Part shown: one piece after another, positions 1-9,300 of the stretch
Position numbering within the stretch: the first letter of the stretch is position 1
How the letters are laid out: every line of letters begins with the position of its first letter
Assembly: GCF_017751145.1 (NCBI RefSeq)
Contig: NZ_CP046640.1
Coordinates: forward strand, 1,902,137-1,966,136
Direction: 5' to 3'
Source of the DNA: Iocasia fonsfrigidae
Lineage (GTDB): Bacteria > Bacillota > Halanaerobiia > Halanaerobiales > DTU029
Length of the DNA stretch: 64,000 nucleotides
Made by a program: the position numbers and the translations under genes
Notes under the pieces: model-generated
Told to the model about the DNA's origin: nothing
What the model saw: the letters and a program-made list of their open reading frames with translations, nothing else
Database searches by the model: none

Positions 1-298
1 CCCCAGCAAGCTCTTTTTCATAATTCCAGATTTGTCCTGCCGGGTGATTGGCCAGTGGTATTAATTGAGATGAAAAACGGTAGAGTTTAAACCCTTCTGC
101 TATATTATGCCAGAGTAGTCTTGTTGTATTTTTCAGGTTTGAACGAGCTATTTTTTCAATTCGATAGATTTTACTATCTTTATCCTCCAGCTTCTGAAAC
201 TTACCAAGAGGGACTGTCCTGGCTGTTGAACAATTCTTTATTATAGAACTAATACAGGCATAGCCAAAATCTATTTTATGATAAATGTTTTTATTCAT
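1..298 (-). CDS. uvsE: UV DNA damage endonuclease UvsE, partial (N-terminal part)
   Basis: This is the N-terminal ~99 residues of a reverse-strand gene that runs off the left edge. The translation begins MNKNIYHKIDFGYACIS and contains an ARSNLKNT block and then LYRFSSQLIPL. These match the start of the UvsE/UVDE family, TIM-barrel endonucleases that nick 5' to UV photoproducts in an alternative excision repair pathway. The ATG at 298-296 is preceded by an AAGGTGG ribosome site about eight bases upstream, so this start is well supported. The metal-binding half lies outside the window, so catalytic residues cannot be checked. The gene is divergent from the flavodiiron gene across about 200 bp. 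Family assignment rests on remembered motif similarity. Confidence 0.82.
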   Translation of the reverse strand, partial: MNKNIYHKIDFGYACISSIIKNCSTARTVPLGKFQKLEDKDSKIYRIEKIARSNLKNTTRLLWHNIAEGFKLYRFSSQLIPLANHPAGQIWNYEKELAG

Positions 299-413
299 TT
301 ATTGGACCACCTTATTGATAAATGATATATTATTATGTGCCTGGAAAAGAGATATAATACTTTAAAAAAATTTTAAACTATCAACAATAATATTTAAATA
401 GAATGAAATAATT

Positions 414-436
414 ATTATTAATGATAATTATTTAAA
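414..436. promoter_or_regulatory. Candidate Fur/PerR-type operator upstream of the flavodiiron gene
   Basis: ATTATTA-A-TGATAAT (414-428) is a 7-1-7 inverted repeat with one mismatch. It overlaps TGATAAT-T-ATTTAAA (422-436), which matches the left half of the 7-1-7 Fur/PerR consensus. The site lies just upstream of a putative -35 box for the flavodiiron gene and within the divergent spacer shared with uvsE. PerR control of oxygen-detoxification genes is known in clostridia. Here it is inferred from the motif only, and the region is A+T rich enough for chance matches. Confidence 0.35.
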
Positions 437-438
437 GC

Positions 439-468
439 TTGTATTTTAAATGGAATAGATGATATACT
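439..468 (+). promoter_or_regulatory. Putative promoter for the flavodiiron gene
   Basis: TTGTAT (439-444) and TATACT (463-468) are separated by 18 bp. The predicted transcript would start a few bases downstream, leaving a short leader before the AGGAG site at 490-494. The -35 box is only a 4/6 match, so this is a modest call. Confidence 0.4.
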
Positions 469-502
469 TTAAAGTGATATACTTAATAAAGGAGTGAGCG
501 AT

Positions 503-1693
503 ATGAATAGAGAAATAAATATAAGAGAGGATGTTTACTGGGTAGGGGTTAATGATCAGGAGACCAGTATTTTTGAGTCCTTATGGCCATTACCCAATGG
601 GGTTTCTTATAACTCATATTTAATTGTAGATGAAAAGGTTGCTTTGATAGATACCGTAAAAATTACATACCATGATTCTTTTATTGATAAAATTAAAAAA
701 ATACTGGGTAATAAAAAAGTAGATTATCTAATAGTTAATCATATGGAACCAGATCATTCTGGGTCAATCAAGGCTTTAAAAAAGGAATATCCAGAAATAC
801 AAATTATAGGAAATAATAAAACTGCTGCTTTTCTGGAAGGGTTTTATGGATTAACTGATGACATAAAAATCATCAAAGATGCTGAAGTATTAAAACTAGG
901 TAAACATGAACTAAAGTTTCATCTAACTCCTATGGTACATTGGCCTGAGACGATGATGACCTTTGAAAAATCTGAAGGAATTCTTTTTGCTGGGGATGCC
1001 TTTGGTGGTTTTGGAGCCTTACAGGGTGGGATATTTGATGATGAATTAGATATTAAGTATTATGAAGATGAAATCAGGCGTTATTATACTAATATAGTTG
1101 CCAAATATAGTCCAATGGTTCAAAAGGCTTTTGAAAAACTGGCTGATACGGATATCAAGGTAATAGCTTCTACACATGGTCCTGTCTGGAGGAGTAATCC
1201 TGACTATATTATTGATGCATATGATAGACTTAGTAGTTATCAGGTAGAAGAAGGTGTAGTAGTTGTTTATGGCTCAATGTATGGCAATACTAAAAAAATT
1301 GCAGAAAATATTGCCAGATGTCTTGCTGAAAATGGTATCAGACAGATCAGGCTATATGATGCTGCTAGAACCCATCTTTCATACTTGTTGAGTGATATAT
1401 GGAGGTTTGAGGGGTTGATTATAGGTTCCTGTACTTATAATACGGAACTATTTCCCCCGGTGGCAGGATTGACCTCTGCCTTATTAAATCGTAGAGTAAA
1501 GAACCATAAATTAGGTATTTTTGGAACATATAGTTGGAGTAGTGCAGCCAAAGATAGTCTCCTGGAATTTGCTGAAAAAGCTAAACTGGATTTAATAGAA
1601 CCAGTCTTTGAAGCAAAATATGCCCCTGCTCAAGATGATTTGAAACAAGCCAGTCAATTAGCCCAAAATATGGCACAGGCATTAAAGGGCTAG
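503..1693 (+). CDS. fprA: Flavodiiron protein (FprA-type O2/NO reductase)
   Basis: This 396-aa cytosolic flavoprotein belongs to a family that reduces O2 to water, or NO to N2O, at a diiron site fed by FMN. Residues 1-250 form a metallo-beta-lactamase-like domain. The full diiron ligand set is visible: H80, E82 and D84 in HMEPDH, then H146 (VHWPE), D165 (AGDAF) and H225 (STHGP). H85, the last residue of that motif, is also present. A flavodoxin domain starts at about residue 252 with the FMN loop GSMYGNTKK. Length is typical of the two-domain class with no rubredoxin fusion. I chose the ATG at 503 over the GTG at 494 because the AGGAG at 490-494 overlaps the GTG and is 8 bp from the ATG. A metallophosphoesterase gene follows after 11 bp and may be co-transcribed. 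It indicates an anaerobe that must remove oxygen. Confidence 0.93.
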   Translation: MNREINIREDVYWVGVNDQETSIFESLWPLPNGVSYNSYLIVDEKVALIDTVKITYHDSFIDKIKKILGNKKVDYLIVNHMEPDHSGSIKALKKEYPEIQIIGNNKTAAFLEGFYGLTDDIKIIKDAEVLKLGKHELKFHLTPMVHWPETMMTFEKSEGILFAGDAFGGFGALQGGIFDDELDIKYYEDEIRRYYTNIVAKYSPMVQKAFEKLADTDIKVIASTHGPVWRSNPDYIIDAYDRLSSYQVEEGVVVVYGSMYGNTKKIAENIARCLAENGIRQIRLYDAARTHLSYLLSDIWRFEGLIIGSCTYNTELFPPVAGLTSALLNRRVKNHKLGIFGTYSWSSAAKDSLLEFAEKAKLDLIEPVFEAKYAPAQDDLKQASQLAQNMAQALKG

Positions 1694-1704
1694 GGTGGTG
1701 TTTT

Positions 1705-2430
1705 ATGAAGGTTTATGCTATTGGTGATCTGCATTTATCCTTTGCTGAAAAGGCAGAAATAGGCAATTTAGAAAGTGCTGTTGTATATAAACCTATGGAT
1801 ATATTTGGCGAAAAATGGAATGCACATTATCAAAAGATTTATGATAACTGGTCCAAAAAGGTGGTAGATGATGATTTAGTATTAATACCAGGTGATATTT
1901 CATGGGCAAGTGATCTTTCAGAACTGGAGTATGATCTAGATTTCTTAGAATTACTACCAGGTAGAAAGGTATTAGTTCGTGGTAATCATGATTATTGGTG
2001 GCAGGGTATTACTAAATTGCGGGGTTTTATGCCAGATGATATATCTTTAATTCATAATGATAGTTTTGTGCTAGGTAATATTGCTGTCACTGGTACCAGG
2101 GGTTGGATTGTTCCTAATAATAATAGTTTTTCTGACCATGATGAAAAGATATATAGACGGGAACTTACTAGATTAGGGATGGCTTTAGAGACCATCCCTG
2201 CTAGTATAGAAAGGGTTATTGTTATGCTGCATTATATGCCGGTTAATGAGGATCACGAACGAAATGAAATTATTGAGCTATTACAGAAATATAACGTTGA
2301 GCAGTGTGTATATGGTCATTTACATGGAGAGGAGTCTCATAGGCTTGCTTTAAAGGGGAGAAAGTGGGGGATTGACTTTTTGTTGGTTAGCTCAGATTAT
2401 ATTAATTTTAATCCAATTTCTATAATATAA
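1705..2430 (+). CDS. Calcineurin-like metallophosphoesterase (COG1768-type)
   Basis: This 241-aa protein carries the full metallophosphoesterase signature. GDLH is at residues 7-10, GDISW around D64, GNHDYWW with N94 and H95, an LHYMP block with H176, and GHLHG with H205 and H207. Together these give the usual two-metal phosphoesterase site. It resembles the COG1768 group of predicted phosphohydrolases, whose substrate is not known to me. There is no signal peptide or membrane segment, so it is likely cytosolic. It begins 11 bp after the flavodiiron gene, at an ATG with GGGTGG upstream, which suggests a two-gene unit. Nucleotide or phosphodiester substrates are possible, but nothing here decides. 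Confidence 0.8.
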   Translation: MKVYAIGDLHLSFAEKAEIGNLESAVVYKPMDIFGEKWNAHYQKIYDNWSKKVVDDDLVLIPGDISWASDLSELEYDLDFLELLPGRKVLVRGNHDYWWQGITKLRGFMPDDISLIHNDSFVLGNIAVTGTRGWIVPNNNSFSDHDEKIYRRELTRLGMALETIPASIERVIVMLHYMPVNEDHERNEIIELLQKYNVEQCVYGHLHGEESHRLALKGRKWGIDFLLVSSDYINFNPISII

Positions 2431-2683
2431 AATTGGATATATTTAATTATTAAAAAAAATAATTAAAATTTTCAAAATTAAAGGAATTAGACTTATTTTA
2501 TAGAATATTTAAAGTAAGTATGATAAAAGAGGGTTTTATTATTAGGTTTTGAAAAGTGATCCCCCGGGATTACAAGGGCATAAGAGAATAAGATTTCCTG
2601 GAATAACACTTTTTCTTAAAGAATAAATTAGAAATACCTGGTAAAAGATATAAAAGATATATAAAAAAAGTCTTTTTATCAGT

Positions 2684-2689
2684 TATAAT
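2684..2689 (+). promoter_or_regulatory. Putative -10 box of the EF-G-like gene
   Basis: A perfect TATAAT lies 38 bp before the chosen start. The sequence 17 bp upstream (ATAAAA) is a poor -35 box, so this call is weak. The rest of the 2431-2714 spacer shows nothing I can name. Confidence 0.3.
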
Positions 2690-2726
2690 TAATCTTAAGA
2701 AAAAACAGGAAGGGTTGGTGGTTATA

Positions 2727-4781
2727 TTGAGTAATACTCAAAAAATCAGAAACTTATGCTTGATTTCCCATGGAGGGGCTGGAAAAACTACTTTAACAGA
2801 AATGACTCTCTTAAATGCAGGGGTGATAGATAGTGCTGGCAGTATTGAAAATACTAATACACAAGCTGATTTCACCCCAGAAGAAAAGAAACATCAATTT
2901 TCTATTAATAATTCGTACTTTTCATTTTCATGGGGAGATAAATTTGTAAATCTTATAGATACCCCTGGATATGCAGACTTTAGGGGAGAGGTTGCCGGGG
3001 CTTTAAGAATGGTTGAAGGTGCAGTATTATTAATAGACGGAACAGCTGGTATAGAGGTAAATACTGATTATGTCTGGGCAATGGCTGAAAAGAATCAATT
3101 ACCACGTTTTATTTTTATCAATAAAATGGATAAGGATGGTGCTGACTTTAATAAGGTCTTTAATGAAATAAAGGATGCTTATCAGGGCAATTTCATACCA
3201 TTGACAATTCCTGTTGGTGAAGGAGAAGGATATAAAGGCATTATAGATCTTCTTCAAGAAGTGGCTTTTTCCGGTGAAAAAGATGTAGATAAGATTGAAA
3301 TACCAGCAGAATTAACTGATACTGTTGAAGAATTAAGAATGGAACTCCTGGAATCTGTTGTTGAACTTGATGAAGAATTAATGGAAAAATACTTTGCGGA
3401 TGAAAAAATTAGTGATAAAGAATTAATTAAAGGGCTGGTTGCTGGTGTTGCTTCAGGTGAGATTATACCTGTAATGGTGGGATCAGCACTTAAAAATTCT
3501 GGTATTAAAAAACTATTTGATCTCCTTATTAATTTGGTACCATCTCCTGATGCTAAGGGGGTAATAGAGGGTGTTTGGCAGGGTGAAAAGGTTGAAGTAA
3601 GTATTACTGTAGATGAACCTGCTGTTGCTCTGGTAGCTAAGACAATGGTTGACCCTTATATCGGTAAATTATCAATTTTTAAGGTTGAATCAGGCACACT
3701 GACAAAAGATAGTGAGGTTTTTATTCCTCGTGCTAATGAGACTGCTAAGTTGAGTAAATTATACCGCTTAAATGGTAAGGAACAGGAAACTGTAGAAAAA
3801 TTGACAGCTGGTGAGATCGGAGCGGTTGCTAAAATCGACCTTTTGGAGACATCAGATACTATGGTAGAAGGTATTAAAATGTCATTAAAAGATATTGATT
3901 TTCCTGTACCAATGTTAACCCAGGCTGCTTTACCTGCCAGTGAAGGTGATGATGAAAAAATGTCAGCTGCCCTTAACAGGATAAGTCAGGAAGATGTGAC
4001 CTTTAAGGTAGAATATAATAAAGAAACCAAGGAACTATTAGTTACATCAATGGGTACAGTACATCTGGATGTTATCAAAGATATTTGTCAGAGGAAATTT
4101 GAGGCATCTTTTATCACAAAGGTTCCTAAGGTAACATATAAAGAAACTATTCAGAAAAAAGTTGAGGTTGAAGAAAAATATAAAAAGCAATCAGGTGGAC
4201 GTGGTCAGTATGGTCATGTTTTCTTGAGGATGGAACCCCTGCCGAGGGGTAAGGGCTTTGAATTTGATGAAGAAATTTTTGGTGGGGCAATTCCTAACCA
4301 GTATATTCCTGCAGTTGAAAAAGGTATTGTTGAAGCCAAAGAAACAGGTGTTGTAGCTGGTTATCCTGTTGTTGATTTTAAAGTAGTTGTATATGATGGT
4401 TCATATCACCCGGTAGATTCATCAGAAATGGCCTTTAAAATAGCCGCTTCTAAGGGTTTTAAAAATGGTATGCAGAAGGCTAAGCCGGTATTATTAGAAC
4501 CAGTTATGCAAGTAGAAGTAACTGTACCTGAAGAATATATGGGGGATATTATGGGTGATTTTAATTCCCGTCGAGGAAAGATACTTGGAATGGAACCAAT
4601 TGATAGTAAACAGGTTATTAAAGCCCATGTACCACAGGCTGAAATGTTTAGCTATGCAATTGACCTTAAATCAATTACTGGTGGGCATGGTAGTTATACT
4701 ACGGTGCTTGATCATTATGATAAGGTTCCATCTAAAATCGAAGAAGAAATAATCCAACAACGTCAGAATGAAGAAGAATAA
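2727..4781 (+). CDS. Elongation factor G-like translational GTPase
   Basis: This ~684-aa EF-G family protein is full length. The P-loop is SHGGAGKT (residues 14-21), differing from the usual GHIDAGKT of canonical EF-G. G3 is DTPGY (78-82) and G4 is NKMD (132-135). Later parts contain the beta-barrel domain II, a domain IV block (SGGRGQYGHV) and the C-terminal TGGHGSY region. The variant P-loop and overall form fit the EF-G-like paralogue group (sometimes EF-G2) rather than the main str-operon FusA. Its exact role in translocation or ribosome recycling is uncertain. The start is ambiguous: in-frame TTG 2715, GTG 2718 and TTG 2727 all follow the AGGAAGGG at 2707-2714. I chose 2727 because it gives the usual short lead into the G domain. 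A strong terminator follows. Confidence 0.85.
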   Translation: MSNTQKIRNLCLISHGGAGKTTLTEMTLLNAGVIDSAGSIENTNTQADFTPEEKKHQFSINNSYFSFSWGDKFVNLIDTPGYADFRGEVAGALRMVEGAVLLIDGTAGIEVNTDYVWAMAEKNQLPRFIFINKMDKDGADFNKVFNEIKDAYQGNFIPLTIPVGEGEGYKGIIDLLQEVAFSGEKDVDKIEIPAELTDTVEELRMELLESVVELDEELMEKYFADEKISDKELIKGLVAGVASGEIIPVMVGSALKNSGIKKLFDLLINLVPSPDAKGVIEGVWQGEKVEVSITVDEPAVALVAKTMVDPYIGKLSIFKVESGTLTKDSEVFIPRANETAKLSKLYRLNGKEQETVEKLTAGEIGAVAKIDLLETSDTMVEGIKMSLKDIDFPVPMLTQAALPASEGDDEKMSAALNRISQEDVTFKVEYNKETKELLVTSMGTVHLDVIKDICQRKFEASFITKVPKVTYKETIQKKVEVEEKYKKQSGGRGQYGHVFLRMEPLPRGKGFEFDEEIFGGAIPNQYIPAVEKGIVEAKETGVVAGYPVVDFKVVVYDGSYHPVDSSEMAFKIAASKGFKNGMQKAKPVLLEPVMQVEVTVPEEYMGDIMGDFNSRRGKILGMEPIDSKQVIKAHVPQAEMFSYAIDLKSITGGHGSYTTVLDHYDKVPSKIEEEIIQQRQNEEE

Positions 4782-4809
4782 AAGATCTATAAAAATAATT
4801 TAGTTTTAG

Positions 4810-4842
4810 ATGACTCCTGTATTTTACGGGAGTCATTTTTAA
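4810..4842 (+). terminator. Rho-independent terminator after the EF-G-like gene
   Basis: An 11-bp stem (ATGACTCCTGT with ACGGGAGTCAT, one G-T pair) closes a 5-nt ATTTT loop and is followed by a run of T. It lies 29 bp after the stop codon. Confidence 0.85.
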
Positions 4843-4930
4843 TTTAGATGAATTTTTTTGTGTAATGTTAATTTTATTATATATCACTAGGAACTATGTA
4901 ATTCTAAAATTGTGATAATTTTAAAGCCCA

Positions 4931-5053
4931 ACAAATATATTTACTTCCCTTGTCGTGCGCTGCGGTGTCCTACCTCCGCTTACTGTCTAGAAATTCTCCT
5001 TCGGCGTCCTGCCTACGGATAATTTCTAGAGTCGTCCAGTAAATTATATTTGT
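4931..5053. repeat. Nested inverted-repeat element, copy A
   Basis: A ~123-bp element is bounded by ACAAATATATTTACT (4931-4945) and AGTAAATTATATTTGT (5038-5053). Inside is a second stem, TCTAGAAATT (4986-4995) with AATTTCTAGA (5021-5030). It also holds two small hairpins with the same loop: GGT-GTCCT-ACC (4964-4974) and GGC-GTCCT-GCC (5003-5013). A second full copy lies at 51012-51135 and a left-arm remnant at 17786-17806. Similarity extends about 30 bp upstream of the left arm. It sits in the 412-bp spacer between the EF-G terminator and the lipoprotein cassette. It could be a MITE, an extragenic palindrome family or a structured RNA. No protein is encoded. Confidence 0.8.
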
Positions 5054-5148
5054 CTGGTATAAAGTTGTTAGTTAATAAAGTACATTAGTTTTATGGTGCA
5101 AATTACCTAAAAAAGTAAATTTATGCTGTTTGTAATGGTAATATATGT

Positions 5149-5154
5149 TATAAT
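5149..5154 (+). promoter_or_regulatory. Putative -10 box of the lipoprotein/LysM/PAAR-like cassette
   Basis: A perfect TATAAT lies 40 bp before the lipoprotein start. The -35 candidate 17 bp upstream (CTGTTT, 5126-5131) is weak. No other promoter-like pair was found between repeat copy A and the gene. Confidence 0.35.
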
Positions 5155-5193
5155 GTTACTTAACTAAAAATACCAAAAGGGGTTATTAAGAAG

Positions 5194-6351
5194 ATGATAG
5201 AAAAAAAATCTATTAAAAAAACATTGATATTACTTATATCACTAATCTTACTTATTACTTTAGCTGCCTGTAGTAATGATGAAACTACCTTAAATCAGAA
5301 TAAGGAGAAGAATGAACAGATAACTAAAGCCAGGCTGGCAAGGGAGGAAGCTGAGAAAGGGAATTCAAATAATGTAAACTACAAAATGAAATTAATTCAA
5401 CTACATGAAAAGTCAGAATTTGTCTTGACAAAAGAGATACATAGCAATGGAGATGGTAGTTTAAAGGGGACGGTTGAATATGACTATGATACTCATGGAA
5501 ACCTATTATCAATAACATACATTGATAAAGATAATACAATAATAGGTAATATTAAGTATAAGTATAATGACAGAGATTTAGTTATAGAAAGAGTGGTAAA
5601 TAAACAGCCAAATTACTTTGCTAACAGGTGGGTAGCAGGGTCTTGTGCCTGGGGTATGGTTAAAGAGGTGCAGGAATTTCCACGTTATTTTAATGGTATA
5701 GCAAAATATAGCTATAATGAAGATGACCAACTTATTGAGTATCTTGAAAAAGATAAAGAAACAGGAGAAAAATTGCGGACTGTTAGAAGAGAATATTATC
5801 CAAGTGGTAATCTGAAATATGATTATGAATGGAGGGAAACAGGATATGAATGTGAAATATTTTATGATGATGTATATATCAGGCATGCCTATGAGTGGGT
5901 AAAAAGAGTTGAGAGAGAAGAAGGAAAGAATACTATTACTATAAAACAGGATTATGATGAAAAGGGTAATATTATAAAGGGGATTACTATTATTACTGAT
6001 TCTGATGGTAATGTTGTAAGTGAGTCTGAAGACAATTATGAATATGATGAAAAAGGTAGGAATGTGAGGTTTAGTTGTGAGATTATAAGTATTGAATATG
6101 AATATGATGAAAAAGGAAATGAAATAAGGCAAGTAAAAAGAGATAGTGCGGGTAATGTTGACGATATATATGAATTAGAATATGATGATAAAGGTAATAT
6201 GATTAAGTCAATAACTAAAAATCCAGATGGTTCTATTTTTAGTTATAGTCAAAGTTATTATGATAAATATAATAATAGAATAAAAATTATCAGAAAAAAA
6301 GATGGAAATATAGAAAAAAAGTATGAATACGTATATAAAATAATTCCTTAG
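5194..6351 (+). CDS. YD-repeat-like lipoprotein
   Basis: This 385-aa protein has a lipoprotein signal: two lysine clusters, a hydrophobic stretch and the lipobox LAAC with C26. The mature part is built from roughly 20-residue units of the form Y-x-Y-D-x-x-G-N, for example YDTHGNL, YNEDDQL, YDEKGNI, YDEKGRN, YDEKGNE and YDDKGNM. These resemble the beta-hairpin YD repeats of RHS/teneurin shells. The array is too short to form a closed RHS cage, and no RHS core-associated motif or C-terminal toxin is seen. It would be anchored in a membrane facing the periplasm or outside. It is the first gene of a three-gene unit: the next gene begins 13 bp downstream behind a strong GGAGGAG site. The function is unknown; an adhesin-like or scaffold role for its partners is inference. 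Confidence 0.7.
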   Translation: MIEKKSIKKTLILLISLILLITLAACSNDETTLNQNKEKNEQITKARLAREEAEKGNSNNVNYKMKLIQLHEKSEFVLTKEIHSNGDGSLKGTVEYDYDTHGNLLSITYIDKDNTIIGNIKYKYNDRDLVIERVVNKQPNYFANRWVAGSCAWGMVKEVQEFPRYFNGIAKYSYNEDDQLIEYLEKDKETGEKLRTVRREYYPSGNLKYDYEWRETGYECEIFYDDVYIRHAYEWVKRVEREEGKNTITIKQDYDEKGNIIKGITIITDSDGNVVSESEDNYEYDEKGRNVRFSCEIISIEYEYDEKGNEIRQVKRDSAGNVDDIYELEYDDKGNMIKSITKNPDGSIFSYSQSYYDKYNNRIKIIRKKDGNIEKKYEYVYKIIP

Positions 6352-6364
6352 GAGGAGAGGCTAA

Positions 6365-9300
6365 ATGATTGATGATAATGTGATTTCTAATAAGAAAGTA
6401 GAGTATGAGCGTGACAGAAATGACCCTAATGATTCAGGTAAATTTTATTTAGAGGATGAGGAAAGTGGTGAAAAAATTGAACTGATTGATTTTGATTGGG
6501 TTGAAGGAATGGGTGTAAATAGAAATGAGAAGATCGCCGAAGCAACAGCCCAAAAATACACAACCCTTTTTCGCCTAACAGATGAACAGGTGAGGTTTGA
6601 TGCTGCGGCAGGTGCCCTGGAGATAGCAGGTAGAGGGATGACTTATGCTGAGGCTTATAGTAATACTGCTGGTGCGCTGGGAGAAAACATAGCCAATATC
6701 AGTGTAATGGCGCTAAGTTCTTATACCAGTTTATCTTTAGACTATATGTATCACGATTATTTTAATGATGAGAATGATGAAAGTGAGGAGCCTCATCCCA
6801 GTAATAAGGTTGATTTAAATGAAGAGAGGGTTCAAAAGGCTGCCGATAACCTATACCTCCAGACTTTATTATTAATAGGTGGGGAGTTTTTTAACCAGGC
6901 AGAACAGTATGCCCAGGAAGCCCTGGTAAAGAAGTATTCCAGTCCTGATACCATTGCTAATCTGATCAAGGAGAGGGGATCAGATGGTTTAAAAAGCGCT
7001 AAAGCAATTAAAACCCTTATGTCAGAATATTTTTGTAACTGGGGCCCGGCAATCATTAAACTGGCCCCTAAGGTAAAACACGGTGGTTTTGCAACAGCAG
7101 GTGAATATCTGGCAGCCCTTAATAGAGAGCTTATGTTAAATCGAATATCATGTAGGGTCAATATGATCCTTCTCTGTTTAGGGGTAACCCTGATGAAGAC
7201 AGAACATCCTCTGGCAGCACTCCTGGGTGCTGCTGTCCTGGTCTCTGCTCAACCGGTCTCTATGGGGGTAAGAAAGGCGGCAGAGCATAAACTAAAGGAG
7301 AAAGAGAATAATAGTGCTCAAATAGATGAAACTAAACAGACAGATATATGGGATGAAGTCCTGGATACCGTTTTTGAGGAATTCAAGAAGCAGTTTAATT
7401 TAGTAGAATTATTTAATGGGGTTAGTCAGATGTATCTCTTATGTGACCTTCATACAGATGACCCAAGGATAGCCGAATTTGAGATTGATGCCCCTGGTGG
7501 GATTGAAGGTTTTGAAATACTCTGGAGGGGCAATGTCAAAAGCCTTGCCAATTTAGATTTTAAGTGTTTAGCTAAACATGAAGGTATAGGGGATGTAAGT
7601 GAGTTTACCAATAAAATTAAAGGCCTATCAGCTTGTTATGGTACTGTGGAAAGTATTGGTGGAATGATGAACCGTAAATTTGAAAAAAAGGGAAACGAAG
7701 CGATTAACCAGCTGGACGAGGATTTTGTAGCCTTTTTTGACCATAGGGGGATAAAGAGCGCAGATGTAATGAGGAGGATAATTACTGATATTTTTCAAAA
7801 ATGGGAATGGGACCCCTATGAACACAGTTATAAAGAAGTAATAGTAAAAGAAGGAGATACCCTTGAAGATATAGCCCATGATCATTTTATAAGTTGTGAG
7901 GCCCTGAGAAAGGCAAATAATCTTCATGAGAATCAGAATATCAAAGAGAGGGCAACCTTAAAGATTCCCCCATTAACCAAGGTTCCATATGAAATAAAAC
8001 AAGGTGATAGTTTAAGTGAGATAGCTGTAGAATATGATACAGATGTAGCCACACTAAAACGCCTTAATAATCTAGAGGGGGGTACAATCTATACAGGAGA
8101 TATTCTCCTGGTTCCATTTGAAATTGATTGGGCCTATGAGGACCGCAGATGGACATCCTTTAAAAACCCTGAGTTTAATATAACCCCGAGATTAACACAT
8201 AAAAAGAAGACAAAGGATATAATGGACAAACATAATTTCTTATTCTTACCAGGATATACTGTCCCTGAAGTAAAAGACCATTTAAAAGTAATTAACAAAC
8301 ACTTTCCGGAGAGGTATCTAAAGTTCCTGTTGGAACAGGGGATTAATGTCGGTATTGATACCAGGGGTCGGGTGCCTTTTCATCAGGTGAGACATATCAG
8401 TATTATTGACAGGCAGGCCGATAAATTTGGTATAGGCTTACGTTATGCTGATAAAAGCTATAAAAAAATTTTGGAGTTAAGTCATAATGAGTTCTTTATA
8501 AAGGAAGAACTTAATGATAAATTATTTAGTAAAATAGATAAAAATTTTGAATATGACTACCTGATCTTTAAAGACCCTGATGTACTCTTACCCCATGTTT
8601 TTTTCAAAAAAAATCATGACAGGCTATATGGGAGTTTAGGAAAAAACAAAGAAGAATTAACTTCCCCAGAAGATCCCTATCAATTTACAGCAGGTTTTGG
8701 TGAAGAGAAAAACTATAAAAAATCCAATGGTATGGGGGTAATTAAGTTAAACGGTCATACTATTGGTGAAAATATTAGGTTTTTGAGAAAAACCAGGGGA
8801 CAGCTGAAAGAAGAATATGAAGAAAATATCTATAAAGAAGGAACAAAGAAACTAATGTTAAAAGTTAATTATACTTTTACCCCCCATGGTAAACTGGACT
8901 TCAACTCCTTATTTGACCTCTATGATAAAACAGAACTAATCATCAAATATGGTAGCCCTGGAGACGGGCCAGCTATAGCAAACATACTGGAGATAGATGA
9001 TTTTCAGAATGGGGATTATGGTATTAAATTACCCAGGTATCATCTAATCTCAGGTACATTATATGCTCGGCAATATAACCAATATATTAATAATGAAATG
9101 ATAAATTGTGTGGGTGATAATATAAAAATAAATTTAAGTTCTGGTAAGATCTATAATTATAAATTAAATAAGGAAGATGGAGAAAAGATCTATAATATGG
9201 CTAAGGGTATTATTATGGGAGACAGGCCTATTGGTCAGGATATTAAACTGATTAAAGAAACAGAGGAAGGAATTTTAGAGTATAGGGATGATGATCAAGT

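Noticed and set aside
4931-5053. CRISPR-like or tRNA-like reading of repeat copy A
   Set aside because: There are no regularly spaced repeats with spacers and no cloverleaf or T-loop sequence; the structure is nested palindromes.
5578-6132. 184-codon open frame on the minus strand
   Set aside because: It lies opposite the YD-repeat lipoprotein; its Ile/Phe/Tyr-rich sequence is the shadow of a repetitive A/T-rich gene and it has no ribosome site.
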